The notes beneath the pieces are model-generated. The model saw only the letters and a list, made by a program, of their open reading frames with translations. It searched no databases and was not told the origin of the DNA. Positions 8,233 through 17,121 of a stretch of DNA of 64,000 nucleotides are shown in pieces. The number at the start of each line of letters is the position of its first letter. Within the stretch, counting starts at the first letter, position 1. The stretch is from Thermococcus stetteri. GTDB lineage: Archaea > Methanobacteriota_B > Thermococci > Thermococcales > Thermococcaceae. Both the position numbers and the translations under genes were made by a program. The stretch is taken from positions 1-64,000 of the forward strand of contig NZ_JAGGKB010000005.1 in NCBI RefSeq assembly GCF_017873335.1. Direction: 5' to 3'.

Positions 8233-9585
8233 CTCCATGGCCCTATCATAGTATTTTCCATAGTACTGCTTGAGGGCCTTCTGGCGCTCCAGAAAGTGGG
8301 TGTACAGGAGCGGGTCGTCGTCCTCGATGTCAACTATGAGTGCCTTCATTCCCTTCTTCGGCCTCAACGCACGCCCTATCGTCTGGATCGTCATGATGTC
8401 GCTCTTTCCACCACCGGCCAAGATTATCGCCGATATCTCGGGTATGTCAACTCCCTCTTTGAGAAGGGTCGAGATTAAGATCGGAATTTCGCCGTTTTTG
8501 AACGCTTCCAGTATCTCCCACCTGTTTGGACTCTGCGAGCTCAGGAACTCGGCCTTTATGCCCTCCTTTTCGAGCATCTCCTTCAGGATTTTCCCGTGCT
8601 CTATCCTCCTGACGTCTATGAGGACCCTGTGTCCCTTCCTGGCCAGCTCAGCGGCCTTCTTCACTATCGCCCTGTTCCTCTCGTCGTTGTTCATTATCAT
8701 GTCCTCGTAGAGCTCCTTGTAGCGCTCGCTGAAGGAAGGCATGGCGGATTCATATGTTATTATCTCGAACTTCGGCTTGGCAAGGAAGCCTTCCCTTATG
8801 AGGTCTTCAGCCCTGACCTCGTAGATTATCGGACCGACTACAGCTTCAATCTTTATTTCCTCACCCCTAATGCGCCTCCACGGAGTTGCCGAGAGGCCGA
8901 AGCGGTAGACCTGGGGAAGGCTTATGCCGAGCTGGTAGAACTTTTCAGCTGCTGAAGTCCTGTGGCACTCGTCGAAGAGAACCACCGCGTAGTCCCTCTG
9001 GAGCTTGTCAGCGCCCCTCGACAGGAGCGTCTGTATCATGGCAACGGTTACAGGCCCTTCTTCCCATTTGTTGTCCCCAACGATGCCCGCTTCCACTCCA
9101 AGGACTTCCTTGACCCTCTCAGCCCACTGGTAGAGGAGCTCCTTTGTGTGGACGACTATGAGAGCAGATATGTCAAGCTCGTGGACGATCCTGAGGCCGA
9201 CTATCGTCTTTCCACTGCCGACTGGAAGGGCGAGGACGCCCATCTTCTCCTTCAGTGCCTTCTTGACAGCCCTCTGCTGGTAGCGCCTCATCTGGAACTT
9301 CTCATTCCAGGTGGAGTTGAGCTTTTCGCCGCGGACCTGTCTCTCGTCCTTTACCCTAACGCGGTAGCCCTTGCTGTTGAGAAACTTCTTCACCCTGGGC
9401 AGAAGACCGACTGGGAAGCTCTTCTCGTAGGGATCGTAGAGGCTTTCGGGCTTCTCCCACTTCCCGTAGTCCTTCTTGTAGGTGAGCAGGTTGTAGATCT
9501 TGAAGTAGACGCTGGGATCGGCCTTCTCTATGTACACCAGTGCCGAGCCATCAGGGATCCTCAGGACAACCATGGGCATGGCCAA
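8188..9585 (-). CDS. XPB/Rad25-like superfamily 2 DNA helicase
   Basis: 465-aa SF2 helicase of the archaeal XPB type, expected to act in DNA repair or transcription-linked opening of DNA. An N-terminal ~100-residue domain precedes Walker A LPVGSGKT, the DECH box (FDECHRTSA), motif III SATPWRR and motif [11 protein letters not shown]. The size fits archaeal XPB, without the long N-terminal extension of the eukaryotic protein. There is no clear Shine-Dalgarno site. A TATA-like element at 9609-9616 lies about 25 nt upstream on this strand, so the mRNA may be leaderless, starting at the ATG at 9585 or at MVVLRIPDG four codons later. Confidence 0.88.
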   Translation of the reverse strand: MAMPMVVLRIPDGSALVYIEKADPSVYFKIYNLLTYKKDYGKWEKPESLYDPYEKSFPVGLLPRVKKFLNSKGYRVRVKDERQVRGEKLNSTWNEKFQMRRYQQRAVKKALKEKMGVLALPVGSGKTIVGLRIVHELDISALIVVHTKELLYQWAERVKEVLGVEAGIVGDNKWEEGPVTVAMIQTLLSRGADKLQRDYAVVLFDECHRTSAAEKFYQLGISLPQVYRFGLSATPWRRIRGEEIKIEAVVGPIIYEVRAEDLIREGFLAKPKFEIITYESAMPSFSERYKELYEDMIMNNDERNRAIVKKAAELARKGHRVLIDVRRIEHGKILKEMLEKEGIKAEFLSSQSPNRWEILEAFKNGEIPILISTLLKEGVDIPEISAIILAGGGKSDIMTIQTIGRALRPKKGMKALIVDIEDDDPLLYTHFLERQKALKQYYGKYYDRAMESNFQEKVPKKRRSR

Positions 9586-9608
9586 TCGCCGAAAGTTTAG
9601 AAAAAGGA

Positions 9609-9616
9609 TTTATAGA
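9609..9616. promoter_or_regulatory. Shared TATA element between the XPB-like and UbiD-like genes
   Basis: GGATTTATAGACC reads as a TATA-like element on both strands and is centred about 27 nt from both divergent starts (9585 minus, 9644 plus). One element may serve both directions, or each strand may have its own poorly visible box. Confidence 0.4.
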
Positions 9617-9643
9617 CCTTTTGGAAGTTGGTATGGTGATAGC

Positions 9644-10909
9644 ATGCTGAGGGAGATACTCTCACGGTTTGAAGACCTAGTTGTCATTAAGGAACCCGTA
9701 AAGAAAGAGCTGGAGATAACCCGCTACCTCCTAAAGTATCCTGACAGGCCGGTTCTGTTTGAAGACGTGGAAGGCTGGAAGGTTGCCGGAAACATCTGGA
9801 GCACCCGCGAGAGGATAGCATCTTACCTCAACACCACGAGGGAGAAATTAATCCACCTGATAGCGGAAGCTATGGAAAACCCAAGACCCTACAAAGAGGT
9901 TAAGGACGCACCCTTCCTCAGGAACTCGACGAAGGACTTCTCCCTCAGGGAGCTCCCGATTCCAAAGTACTACCCAAGGGACGGCGGCCAGTACTTCACC
10001 TCTGCTATGGTCATAGCGAAGGACGATAGCGGCTTTGTGAACATTTCGTTCCACAGAATGATGGTGCGCGATGAGAAAACCGCCGCCATAAGGCTCGTTC
10101 CGAGGCACCTCTACTCGATGTGGAAGGAGAAGGCCGAGAGGGGAGAAGACCTCGACATTAGAATAGTCGTTGGCAATCCGGTTCACCTTCTCCTGGCAGG
10201 GTCCGTGAGCACCGCTTATGGAATAAGCGAGCTGGAGATAGCATCGGCCATGAGCAAGATAGCCTTCGGGAGACCGCTCGAAGTAATAGACCTCGGCGGA
10301 ATTCCTGTCCCAGTCGAGAGCGAGTTCGTTTTCGAGGCCAGGATAACGCCGGAGCTCGTTGATGAAGGGCCCTTCGTTGACATAACCGGGACGTACGACA
10401 TAGTCAGGAAGCAGCCGCTGGTAGTGTTCGAGAAGATGTATCACGTGGATGATCCCATCTTCCACGCCCTGCTCTCCGGCGGGTATGAGCACTACATGCT
10501 GATGGGCCTTCCAAAGGAGCCGCAGATATACGCGAGCGTGAAGAGAGTAGTGCCGAAAGTTCACGGAGTGAGGCTAACCGAGGGCGGCTCGATGTGGCTC
10601 CACGCCGTCGTTTCAATAACCAAACAGCACGACGGCGACGGCAAGAATGCAATTTTAGCCGCTTTCGCCGGTCATCCGAGCCTGAAGAGGGTTATAGTAG
10701 TCGACGAAGACATAAACATCTACGACGACAGGGAAGTTGAGTGGGCGGTCGCTACCCGCTTCCAGCCGGACAGGGATCTTGTGATAGTCCCGAACGCGAG
10801 GGGAAGCTCCCTCGATCCCTCGGCTGAGAAAGGGCTCACGGCGAAGTGGGGACTCGACGCGACGAAGCCCCTGGGTAGAAAAGAAGAGTTTGAAAGGGCG
10901 AGGGTGTAA
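9644..10909 (+). CDS. UbiD-family (prenylated-FMN-dependent) decarboxylase
   Basis: 421 aa. UbiD enzymes remove or add CO2 on unsaturated acids using prenylated FMN made by UbiX. Family signatures include [34 protein letters not shown] and the acidic active-site region [12 protein letters not shown]. In archaea one UbiD subgroup decarboxylates trans-anhydromevalonate phosphate in the modified mevalonate pathway; assignment to that subgroup is an inference supported only by hmgA and ubiX being in the same window. The start at 9644 has GGTGATAGC before it; the frame is open further upstream but runs into the divergent gene. Ends abutting the next, convergent gene. Confidence 0.9.
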   Translation: MLREILSRFEDLVVIKEPVKKELEITRYLLKYPDRPVLFEDVEGWKVAGNIWSTRERIASYLNTTREKLIHLIAEAMENPRPYKEVKDAPFLRNSTKDFSLRELPIPKYYPRDGGQYFTSAMVIAKDDSGFVNISFHRMMVRDEKTAAIRLVPRHLYSMWKEKAERGEDLDIRIVVGNPVHLLLAGSVSTAYGISELEIASAMSKIAFGRPLEVIDLGGIPVPVESEFVFEARITPELVDEGPFVDITGTYDIVRKQPLVVFEKMYHVDDPIFHALLSGGYEHYMLMGLPKEPQIYASVKRVVPKVHGVRLTEGGSMWLHAVVSITKQHDGDGKNAILAAFAGHPSLKRVIVVDEDINIYDDREVEWAVATRFQPDRDLVIVPNARGSSLDPSAEKGLTAKWGLDATKPLGRKEEFERARV

Positions 10910-11740
10910 TCACTCTCCTATGTCCCTAATCTTTCTGACTTTTCCGCCCTTTATTTCGATGTAGCCGAGCTTCTTCAGGAGTTTCAATGTCTCTTCTATG
11001 GCCTCCTTTGAGTAGTTTATCACGAGGGTTCCCTTTGGTGTGGGTATCGCCATTGAAGCGGCCCTCATGAAGTTTTTCACAAGTTCTTCCTCTGGGATTT
11101 TCTTGTCCTTAAGAACCCTCAGGATTTCCTCCGCAAGAATGCCCCTGCTTATAAGGGCGAAGTACGCCTTGAGGAGAACATCCTCCGGGAAGTACTTACC
11201 CGCTATTGAGCCGATTTTGTTGATTCTGGCTATGTCAAGCTCCAAGAACTCGAATTCATACTCGGGAAGGAGGTCTGTAAATACAAACTGCTTGGCTACC
11301 TTTTCAGCTTCCTCTGGATTGTGGACGATGTTGAAGGGGAACTTAAACTCGAATCTGATTGAGGATGGGTCAACACCTTCCCTGAGCTTAACGGTCTTTC
11401 CGTCGTAGTCAAGCACTCCTGCCCTGTGGAGCTGGTCGAGGATGTCTCCTACCCAGGCCCCCTCAGAAAGTAGCTTTTCGGCCTCTTCCCCAACTTTCAG
11501 GTGCTCAAGTATGTGGGTCACGCTCTCCTTAAATGAGATGAATCCTTCCCTCAAAGCCTCTTTATCAACGCCCCCAATGCTTTCAACGGCCTTTTCGATC
11601 TCGTCAAGGGTGCCCGTGAGCATGTACCCAATAAAACCGTCGTATCCGAGCTTCTCCCTGACTTCGAACCTCATCCCTTCCTTCCGCAACTCAGCGGCAA
11701 GGGAGTCCCTGATGTGCTTACCTCTAACGATCAGTCTCAT
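10910..11740 (-). CDS. Conserved hypothetical protein, winged-helix-like C-terminus
   Basis: 276 aa, not recognised. The N-terminal ~75 residues alternate strands and helices (MRLIVRGKHIRDSL onward) and look like a small alpha/beta domain. The middle is helical, with a hydrophobic, acidic stretch around LLPEYEFEFLELDIARINKIG. The C-terminus (KEAIEETLKLLKKLGYIEIK) resembles a winged helix. No signal peptide or membrane segment. Start ATG with GGGTGGTAGC before it and a minus-strand TATA (CCTATAAGTG) upstream. Divergent from the Lsm gene and convergent with the UbiD-like gene. Confidence 0.75.
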   Translation of the reverse strand: MRLIVRGKHIRDSLAAELRKEGMRFEVREKLGYDGFIGYMLTGTLDEIEKAVESIGGVDKEALREGFISFKESVTHILEHLKVGEEAEKLLSEGAWVGDILDQLHRAGVLDYDGKTVKLREGVDPSSIRFEFKFPFNIVHNPEEAEKVAKQFVFTDLLPEYEFEFLELDIARINKIGSIAGKYFPEDVLLKAYFALISRGILAEEILRVLKDKKIPEEELVKNFMRAASMAIPTPKGTLVINYSKEAIEETLKLLKKLGYIEIKGGKVRKIRDIGE

Positions 11741-11839
11741 GCTACCACCCTTCAGCCTGAGGAAGGAGCACTTATAGGCTTTGTGGAGAACACGAAAGTT
11801 AAAAAGCCCAAGTTATGTGCTGAAGTGGGGGGAGAAACT

Positions 11840-12055
11840 ATGAGCGAGAAGCAGTACCTGCTTGACAAAACACTCGAGCGCTGGAAGGGCATGAGAGTTG
11901 CCGTTGGAATTGGAAGCGAGATCAGCTTTTCAGGAATTCTTGAGGACTTCGATGAGGAGATAATACTGCTCAGAAACGTCACCGACTACGCCGGCAACAA
12001 GGCGAGGGAGCTGATAGTGAAGATAGACGAGGTGAACTGGATAACGCTCCTGTGA
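11840..12055 (+). CDS. Small Lsm/Sm-like RNA-binding protein
   Basis: 71 aa. After a short N-terminal helix the sequence GMRVAVGIGSEISFSGILED then DFDEEIILLRNVTD follows the Sm1 pattern of strands with a central Gly-x-L-x-x-x-D, and ELIVKIDEVNWITL gives the last strands. It is probably an archaeal Sm-like protein forming a ring that binds U-rich RNA. It is shorter and less canonical than SmAP1, so partner and target are unknown. The ATG at 11840 follows GGGGGGAG. mobB begins 10 bp downstream with its ribosome binding site in the Lsm stop region, suggesting an operon. Confidence 0.75.
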   Translation: MSEKQYLLDKTLERWKGMRVAVGIGSEISFSGILEDFDEEIILLRNVTDYAGNKARELIVKIDEVNWITLL

Positions 12056-12065
12056 GGTGCTGGCG

Positions 12066-12800
12066 ATGAGGGCGGTGGCATTTGTCGGCTACAAGAAGAG
12101 CGGGAAGACAACCACAGTAGAGGCCGTTGCTAGGGTTCTCAAGGAGAGAGGTTACAGGGTGGCGATAGCGAAGAGCATGCATGCGGAGTTCGACAGGGAG
12201 GGCACCGACACATGGCGGTTCTCACGGGTGGCTGACGCCGTTCTGGTGAGGGCAGGGGATACTGACGCTCTCCTCTTCAAAGCCAAGGATATAAACGCGC
12301 TCTTCTCAATGGTCAGTGCTGATTTTCTGCTCCTTGAGGGTTTCAAATCAGTGGAGCACGTCCCAAGGGTGGTGTGTGCTAGAAAACCTGAAGAGGTTGA
12401 AGAGCTTGACAGAGGGCTTGCAATAGCCGTGAGTGGAGTTCTCGCTTCTAGCGGCATGGCTGAAATCAACGGCCTTCCTGTTATCGACGCCACTAAGGAA
12501 CCTGAAAAGCTCGCAGATATAGTCGAAAAAAAGGCCTTCATGCTTCCCAACATAGACTGCGGCCTCTGCGGCTTCCGCTGTGCCGAGATGGCGAGGATGA
12601 TAGTGAGAGGTGAAAAAACCACCCGGGACTGCGTTGTTCTCAGCCAGAGAGCTAAGGTCATCGTCAAGATAGACGGGCAGGTTCTCCCCATGAAGGACTG
12701 GGTCCAGGAGCTTGTGGAGAAGACTGTAAAGGGTATGCTGTCAGCGATGAAGGGCTACCGTGAAGGGAGAAAGATTGAGATAATAGTGAGGAGTGAGTAA
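12066..12800 (+). CDS. mobB: MobB-like GTP-binding protein with a C-terminal four-cysteine (4Fe-4S) motif
   Basis: 244 aa. The N-terminal P-loop domain has Walker A GYKKSGKTT near residue 8, as in MobB proteins that assist guanylation of molybdopterin. Around residues 165-200 is a cysteine cluster, DCGLCGFRC with a further DC 20 residues on, which resembles the small 4Fe-4S-binding domain found in corrinoid Fe-S proteins. The fusion suggests an Fe-S or redox-linked step in Mo/W-cofactor assembly, which fits an organism dependent on tungstopterin enzymes; this function is inferred. ATG at 12066 with GAGGTG 6 nt upstream; the frame also contains a GTG 9 nt earlier. Confidence 0.85.
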   Translation: MRAVAFVGYKKSGKTTTVEAVARVLKERGYRVAIAKSMHAEFDREGTDTWRFSRVADAVLVRAGDTDALLFKAKDINALFSMVSADFLLLEGFKSVEHVPRVVCARKPEEVEELDRGLAIAVSGVLASSGMAEINGLPVIDATKEPEKLADIVEKKAFMLPNIDCGLCGFRCAEMARMIVRGEKTTRDCVVLSQRAKVIVKIDGQVLPMKDWVQELVEKTVKGMLSAMKGYREGRKIEIIVRSE

Positions 12801-12910
12801 GAGCTCCTATTGTTAACACTTGCAATAGTCAGGAAAGTGCATCCCCATGCATTCCTCTTTCTAAATGTAAAGTTTGCTTCCCCATTTGAAGCTTTTATGT
12901 ATGAGTTTCT

Positions 12911-13939
12911 TTGCTAAATAAAACAATTTTTTGGAAAAATTTTCTAGAAATTTTGGTCTTTGCTCTTGTGGCCAGCGGTTGCATTGGTGGAGGTGGGACA
13001 TCAACTTCCTCGGCAACTCAGAGCAGTTCCGCCGCATATTCAGGCACGATAACAATCTACACCGGAGGAACGAGCGGTGTCTACTTCCCGCTCGGCTCAA
13101 AGTACGCTGAGATACTCAACAAGAACGGCATAAAGGCCAAGGCCGTTACAAGCGGTGCCAGCGTCACCAACGCCAAGGCCATAGGTGAGGGCAAGGCCCA
13201 GGCCGCCATACTGCAGAACGATATAGCTTACTACGCCTACAACGGCCTTTACATGTTCGAGGGACAGGCTGTTAAGAACATACGCGGTGTCGCGGCCCTC
13301 TACCCTGAGACAGTCCAGTTCGTCGTCAGGGCCGACAGCGACATCAAGAGCCTTCAGGACCTCAAGGGCAAGAAGGTTGCCATAGGTGCCGCCGGAAGCG
13401 GTACTGCCGTCGCCGCCGAGCAGATACTCAAAGCCGCTGGCGTCTGGGACAGCATCCAGAAGGTCAACCAGAAGTTCAGCGAGGCCGCGCAGAGCCTTAA
13501 GGTCGGCCAGATCGATGCCGCTGTTATAGTTTCAGGTGCCCCAACCCCGGCCGTTAACCAGATAGCCGTCCAGACCCCGGTTAGGGTTCTCCCGATTCCG
13601 GACGACATCCTCAACAAGCTCCACGACCAGGGATACATATTCTACGTCAGGCAGGTTCTCCCGAAGGACACCTACAACGGCATGACAGAGGACACCCCGA
13701 CCGTTGCCGTTAAGGCAATCCTCGCCGTCAGCGCCGACCTTCCAGACGACGTCGTCTACCAGATGACCAAGATACTCTTCGACCCGAACAACCTCGCCGA
13801 GCTCCACAAGGTCCACGCCAAGACCAAGTACATAAGCCTCGACACCGCCCTCGACGGTATGAGCATCCCGCTCCACCCAGGAGCGATCAAGTTCTACGAA
13901 GAGAAGGGCATAAAGGTCCCGGACAAGCTTAAGCCGTGA
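12911..13939 (+). CDS. TAXI-family TRAP transporter solute-binding lipoprotein
   Basis: 342 aa. Extracytoplasmic receptor that delivers a carboxylate or amino-acid substrate to the TRAP permease encoded downstream. A lipobox (VASGC) is followed by GGGG and a Ser/Thr-rich linker, then the TAXI motif TGGTSGVYFPLG and a periplasmic-binding fold (GKKVAIGAAGSGTAVAAEQIL). The start is unusual: the only in-frame candidate before the signal peptide is TTG at 12911, without a Shine-Dalgarno site and about 17 nt after a TATA-like TTTTATG. The first ~60 bp are AT-rich and unlike the GC-rich remainder, and the signal peptide has a glutamate in its core. The N-terminus may be altered or misread. Confidence 0.88.
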   Translation: MLNKTIFWKNFLEILVFALVASGCIGGGGTSTSSATQSSSAAYSGTITIYTGGTSGVYFPLGSKYAEILNKNGIKAKAVTSGASVTNAKAIGEGKAQAAILQNDIAYYAYNGLYMFEGQAVKNIRGVAALYPETVQFVVRADSDIKSLQDLKGKKVAIGAAGSGTAVAAEQILKAAGVWDSIQKVNQKFSEAAQSLKVGQIDAAVIVSGAPTPAVNQIAVQTPVRVLPIPDDILNKLHDQGYIFYVRQVLPKDTYNGMTEDTPTVAVKAILAVSADLPDDVVYQMTKILFDPNNLAELHKVHAKTKYISLDTALDGMSIPLHPGAIKFYEEKGIKVPDKLKP

Positions 13940-13942
13940 TGG

Positions 13943-14404
13943 GTGAGGTATTTGAGGAAGTCCTTTCTTTTTTTGGCATTCTTCTTGATTTTACTCGTTT
14001 TCTCTGTTGCCGATAGAAGTGTTCTCGTGATAACCGACGGAAAAGCCGAGAAGGTGTATCCTCTGGGCGAACACGAGATAACGATAGAGTACATCCACAG
14101 CGTTGAGCGGAGCGAGGTGGTCGAGACGCTGGAAGTCAACCGGAGCGGCATCTACGCAACTGGAATGAAGTGGAAGGACTTCGGTGCTGGCCTTCCGGAG
14201 GACTTCCAGGAGTGGAACGGGAGCTGGTACGAGAAGAAGATCAACATCTACCTCGGGAAGAGCCTCGACTACTGGTTCATCCCCCTGAACCAGGCAAACA
14301 TAACCGTTGACGGCTCCCGCGCCTTCGCCCCCCGCTCCGATACCCTAATTAAGTTCCGCGTTAAATCATGTCCTATACTGCTGATCACAATTGGGAGGTG
14401 CTGA
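13943..14404 (+). CDS. DUF1850 protein associated with TAXI-TRAP transporters
   Basis: 153 aa. An N-terminal signal or anchor helix (FLFLAFFLILLVFSVA) is followed by a beta-rich extracytoplasmic domain with the DUF1850 hallmark EITIEYIHSVERSEVVET. DUF1850 genes commonly sit between the TAXI receptor and the fused permease; their exact job is not known. The start is GTG at 13943, 3 bp after the receptor stop. The stop lies within the leader of the permease gene, so the three genes form one operon. Confidence 0.82.
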   Translation: MRYLRKSFLFLAFFLILLVFSVADRSVLVITDGKAEKVYPLGEHEITIEYIHSVERSEVVETLEVNRSGIYATGMKWKDFGAGLPEDFQEWNGSWYEKKINIYLGKSLDYWFIPLNQANITVDGSRAFAPRSDTLIKFRVKSCPILLITIGRC

Positions 14405-14406
14405 TA

Positions 14407-15906
14407 ATGGGTGAGGAACCGCCTCAGTTTGAAAAGGCCAAGGAAGTCGTTATAGAGCGCGTAAGAACCCTTCCCCCGATGCTTGATAACGTCGTTAAAG
14501 CGGCCGCAATCCTGATAGGTATCTACGAAATACTGTTCATCTTCAACTTCAACTACACCCTCTACGACATGTTCCAGAAGATGGGAATAAAGATCGGAAT
14601 CCTGCAGGCGACTTTCCAAACCAAGCAGGGCGAGGCCTTCGTTCTGGCCATGATACTGATAATCACGTACCTGCTCTATCCGATAAGACGGCAGGAAAAG
14701 TACCTCCAGAAAGTCCAGTGGTACGACTACGTTCTGGCGGTACTCGGTGCGGTCTCGGCCCTCTATCTGTTCGCCGTTTACCAGAGGTACGCTGAGTTCG
14801 CCGAGGTCTACACTACCGACGTGGTCTTTGGAACCCTCGCGATAATCCTCGTTCTTGAGGCCACGAGGAGGGTCCTTGGATGGGTTCTCCCCGCGGTCGT
14901 CGTCGTGTTTCTCATCTACGGTATTCAGAACATAGGCTTTGACTGGGTGCGCTTCACGCAGCAGCTGTACTTTGACGAGGGCATCTTCGGCATTCCGTTC
15001 TTCGTCATGACGATATACGTCTTCGCCTTCGTCTTCTTTGGAGCCTTCCTGCTGAAGATAGGCATAAGCGACTACATAACCGAGTTCATGATAACGCTGT
15101 TCGGCTCGAGACCCGGTGGACCGGCAAAGGCCGCCGTCATCTCCAGCGGCCTTATGGGAACGGTGAGCGGCTCCAGCGTCGCTAACGTCTTGACCACGGG
15201 AACCTTCACAATACCGCTGATGAAGAAGGCAGGCTATCTCCCAGAGATAGCCGGTGCCGTTGAGCCCGTTGCCTCAACCGGTGGCCAGCTCATGCCGCCG
15301 ATTATGGGTGCAGCAGCGTTCATCATGGCGGAGTTCCTCGGCGTCCCCTACAACAAGCTCATAATAGCCGCCGTTATCCCGGCGCTCGTCTACTACGCGG
15401 GCGTTTACCTCTTCATCGACCTCGAGACGAAGAGGCTCGGGCTCAAAGGCATGCCGAGGGAGCACTTCTCCGGCCTTGACTACTTCATAAGGAAGCTCTA
15501 CATCCTCCTGCCGATAGCAGTCATTACCGTCGCCCTTGTCTGGGGCATTCCGCCGCACATCTCGGCAATTTCGTCCCTCGGTGTGGCTATCTGGGTTGCG
15601 TGGATTTCCAAGGACAACATACCGGGTCATGAAGGACTCTATGTTGCCTTCGTCCTCATAGCTACCGCCCTGATGTTCACTGGAAAGTCAATGGCTGTTC
15701 CAGTTGCCGGCTCAATGATACTCCTCCTGATAATCCTCACGGCCCTCGGCTTCGCAACCGACAAGGTCGAGTTCAATGAGAAGTTCTACATGACGGCCCT
15801 CTTCCTGCTCTTCATAGCGCTGACGAAGTACATCGGAATGACGAAGGAGCAGATACTCCTCCTCAGCGGTGTCTTCGGGATAATCTTCTCACTCATAATC
15901 GGATGA
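14407..15906 (+). CDS. TRAP transporter fused permease, N-terminal part (ends at an in-frame TGA)
   Basis: 499 aa of the 4TM/12TM fused permease of TAXI-TRAP systems. Many transmembrane helices and the family motif GGPAKAAVISSGLMGTVSGS near residue 240 are visible. ATG at 14407 with GGAGGTG 7 nt upstream. The frame stops at TGA (15904-15906), but the same frame continues as AGG GCC ATG TAC AGG into the C-terminal half without loss of sequence. Together the two parts give 760 aa, a normal length for the family. A CGA-to-TGA change would explain the break (expected local sequence IIGRRAMYRATYES). Confidence 0.9.
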   Translation: MGEEPPQFEKAKEVVIERVRTLPPMLDNVVKAAAILIGIYEILFIFNFNYTLYDMFQKMGIKIGILQATFQTKQGEAFVLAMILIITYLLYPIRRQEKYLQKVQWYDYVLAVLGAVSALYLFAVYQRYAEFAEVYTTDVVFGTLAIILVLEATRRVLGWVLPAVVVVFLIYGIQNIGFDWVRFTQQLYFDEGIFGIPFFVMTIYVFAFVFFGAFLLKIGISDYITEFMITLFGSRPGGPAKAAVISSGLMGTVSGSSVANVLTTGTFTIPLMKKAGYLPEIAGAVEPVASTGGQLMPPIMGAAAFIMAEFLGVPYNKLIIAAVIPALVYYAGVYLFIDLETKRLGLKGMPREHFSGLDYFIRKLYILLPIAVITVALVWGIPPHISAISSLGVAIWVAWISKDNIPGHEGLYVAFVLIATALMFTGKSMAVPVAGSMILLLIILTALGFATDKVEFNEKFYMTALFLLFIALTKYIGMTKEQILLLSGVFGIIFSLIIG

Positions 15907-15912
15907 AGGGCC

Positions 15913-16689
15913 ATGTACAGGGCAACCTACGAGTCAATGATAGACGCCGGAAAGACGAGCACGAGCGTCATGCTGGCGGCGGCGAGTGCTGGCCTTATAC
16001 AGGGTGTTCTCACCATGACCGGCCTCGTCACGAGCCTCGGCTACCGCCTCGTTGACCTAACCGCTGGAAACCTCTGGCTCCTGCTGATGCTCACGATGAT
16101 CTTCAGCCTCATCCTCGGAATGGGCGTCCCGACGACGGCCAACTATATCATAACCTCTTTAGTTGCGGCTCCGGCAATCTTCAACGCCGTTCAGGGCCTC
16201 CATCCGTATTCAGACCCGGTTCCAGGGTTCGCAACTCCAATAGCCCTGCTGGCGGCGCACTTCTTCGTGTTCTACTTCGGAATCCTTGCCGACGTTACAC
16301 CGCCGGTTGCCCTGGCGAGCTACGCCGGTTCGGCCTTAGCCGGCGGAGACTTCTGGAAGACGGCGATGAACGCGGTCAAGTACGCTCTCGCGGGATACAT
16401 CGGGCCGTACATCTACTTCACGCACCCAGAGATGTTCATCATAACAGTCAAGCACTGGACCACTATGACTGCACTCAACGTGCTCTACGACCTCGGCGCC
16501 ACACTGCTCGTCATGTACCTGCTCGCAATAGCGCTGACCGGCTGGTTTGGAAAGCACCTGAGAAAGGAAATCAGGGGACTTGCTGGAGCGCTCGGCATTG
16601 TCTCAGCAACCCTCCACCCGGTGGTAGTTGGAGTTAGCTTTGTTTTCGTTCTTGCCCTCAAGCTCTTTGAGGAGAAGCTATCTTCCTGA
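15913..16689 (+). CDS. TRAP transporter fused permease, C-terminal part (same frame as upstream part)
   Basis: 258 aa. Begins at an internal ATG two codons after the TGA and encodes the rest of the permease: ILGMGVPTTANYI, LAAHFFVFYFGILADVTPPV and several membrane helices, all hallmarks of the DctM-like half. It has only a weak ribosome binding site (GAAGGGCC), so making it would need re-initiation or stop readthrough. Split DctM-like permeases can in principle assemble from two chains. The break does not fall at the usual DctQ/DctM boundary, so a nonsense mutation or sequence error is more likely than a natural two-subunit arrangement. Confidence 0.85.
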   Translation: MYRATYESMIDAGKTSTSVMLAAASAGLIQGVLTMTGLVTSLGYRLVDLTAGNLWLLLMLTMIFSLILGMGVPTTANYIITSLVAAPAIFNAVQGLHPYSDPVPGFATPIALLAAHFFVFYFGILADVTPPVALASYAGSALAGGDFWKTAMNAVKYALAGYIGPYIYFTHPEMFIITVKHWTTMTALNVLYDLGATLLVMYLLAIALTGWFGKHLRKEIRGLAGALGIVSATLHPVVVGVSFVFVLALKLFEEKLSS

Positions 16690-16708
16690 TTTTTCTTTTT
16701 GTCTTTTC
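16690..16708 (+). terminator. T-rich terminator after the TRAP operon
   Basis: TTTTTCTTTTTGTCTTTT directly follows the permease stop; typical oligo-T terminator. Confidence 0.45.
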
Positions 16709-16771
16709 GACAGCTGTCGTTGAGTTAGACTTATAAACCCTTGACAGCCTGACAATTGATGCGGTGATAAG

Positions 16772-16921
16772 ATGAAGTGGGAGCTCACGCTCTACGGCGG
16801 GGAACACCACGGAAAGACCCTTGTCGTTGAGGCGGAAAATGTTGAAGAAGCCAGGAGGATCGCCCTCCAGGAAGCAAGGCGGAAGGATGCCCTCACCTAC
16901 GAGCTTGCGAAAATTGAGTGA
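16772..16921 (+). CDS. 49-aa small protein A
   Basis: Short gene with its own signals: TATA (TTATAAA, about 16731-16737) and GGTGATAAG just before the ATG. The product starts MKWELTLYGGEHHGKTLVVE and continues with a charged helix (ENVEEARRIALQEARR) and a last strand ending YELAKIE. It is predicted as beta-beta-alpha-beta, cytosolic, without cysteines. A second 49-aa gene 200 bp downstream has the same layout and similar motif spacing. Function unknown. Confidence 0.75.
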   Translation: MKWELTLYGGEHHGKTLVVEAENVEEARRIALQEARRKDALTYELAKIE

Positions 16922-16972
16922 ACTATTTTTAAGTGCCACTGTCCATCTCTTATAATATTCTTACCTTAAGAA

Positions 16973-17006
16973 TGTACATTTTGCGGCTTTATCTCATTAG
17001 TGTACA
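16973..17006. repeat. Two TGTACATTT repeats upstream of small protein B
   Basis: AATGTACATTTT (TGTACA at 16973-16978) and AGTGTACATTTA (17001-17006) are 28 bp apart in the gap before the second 49-aa gene, about 65 and 95 bp upstream of its TATA box. They could be operator half-sites, but with only two copies in AT-rich DNA chance is possible. Confidence 0.3.
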
Positions 17007-17121
17007 TTTAACCCATCAAAACCAGCAAAATTTTCGTTCATTGATGTCTTTTGTTATCCAGCAAGGCTTTTAAATTGAAACTGGTGCCTTTCACTCAAAG
17101 TGGTTAAATGGAGGTGGTACC

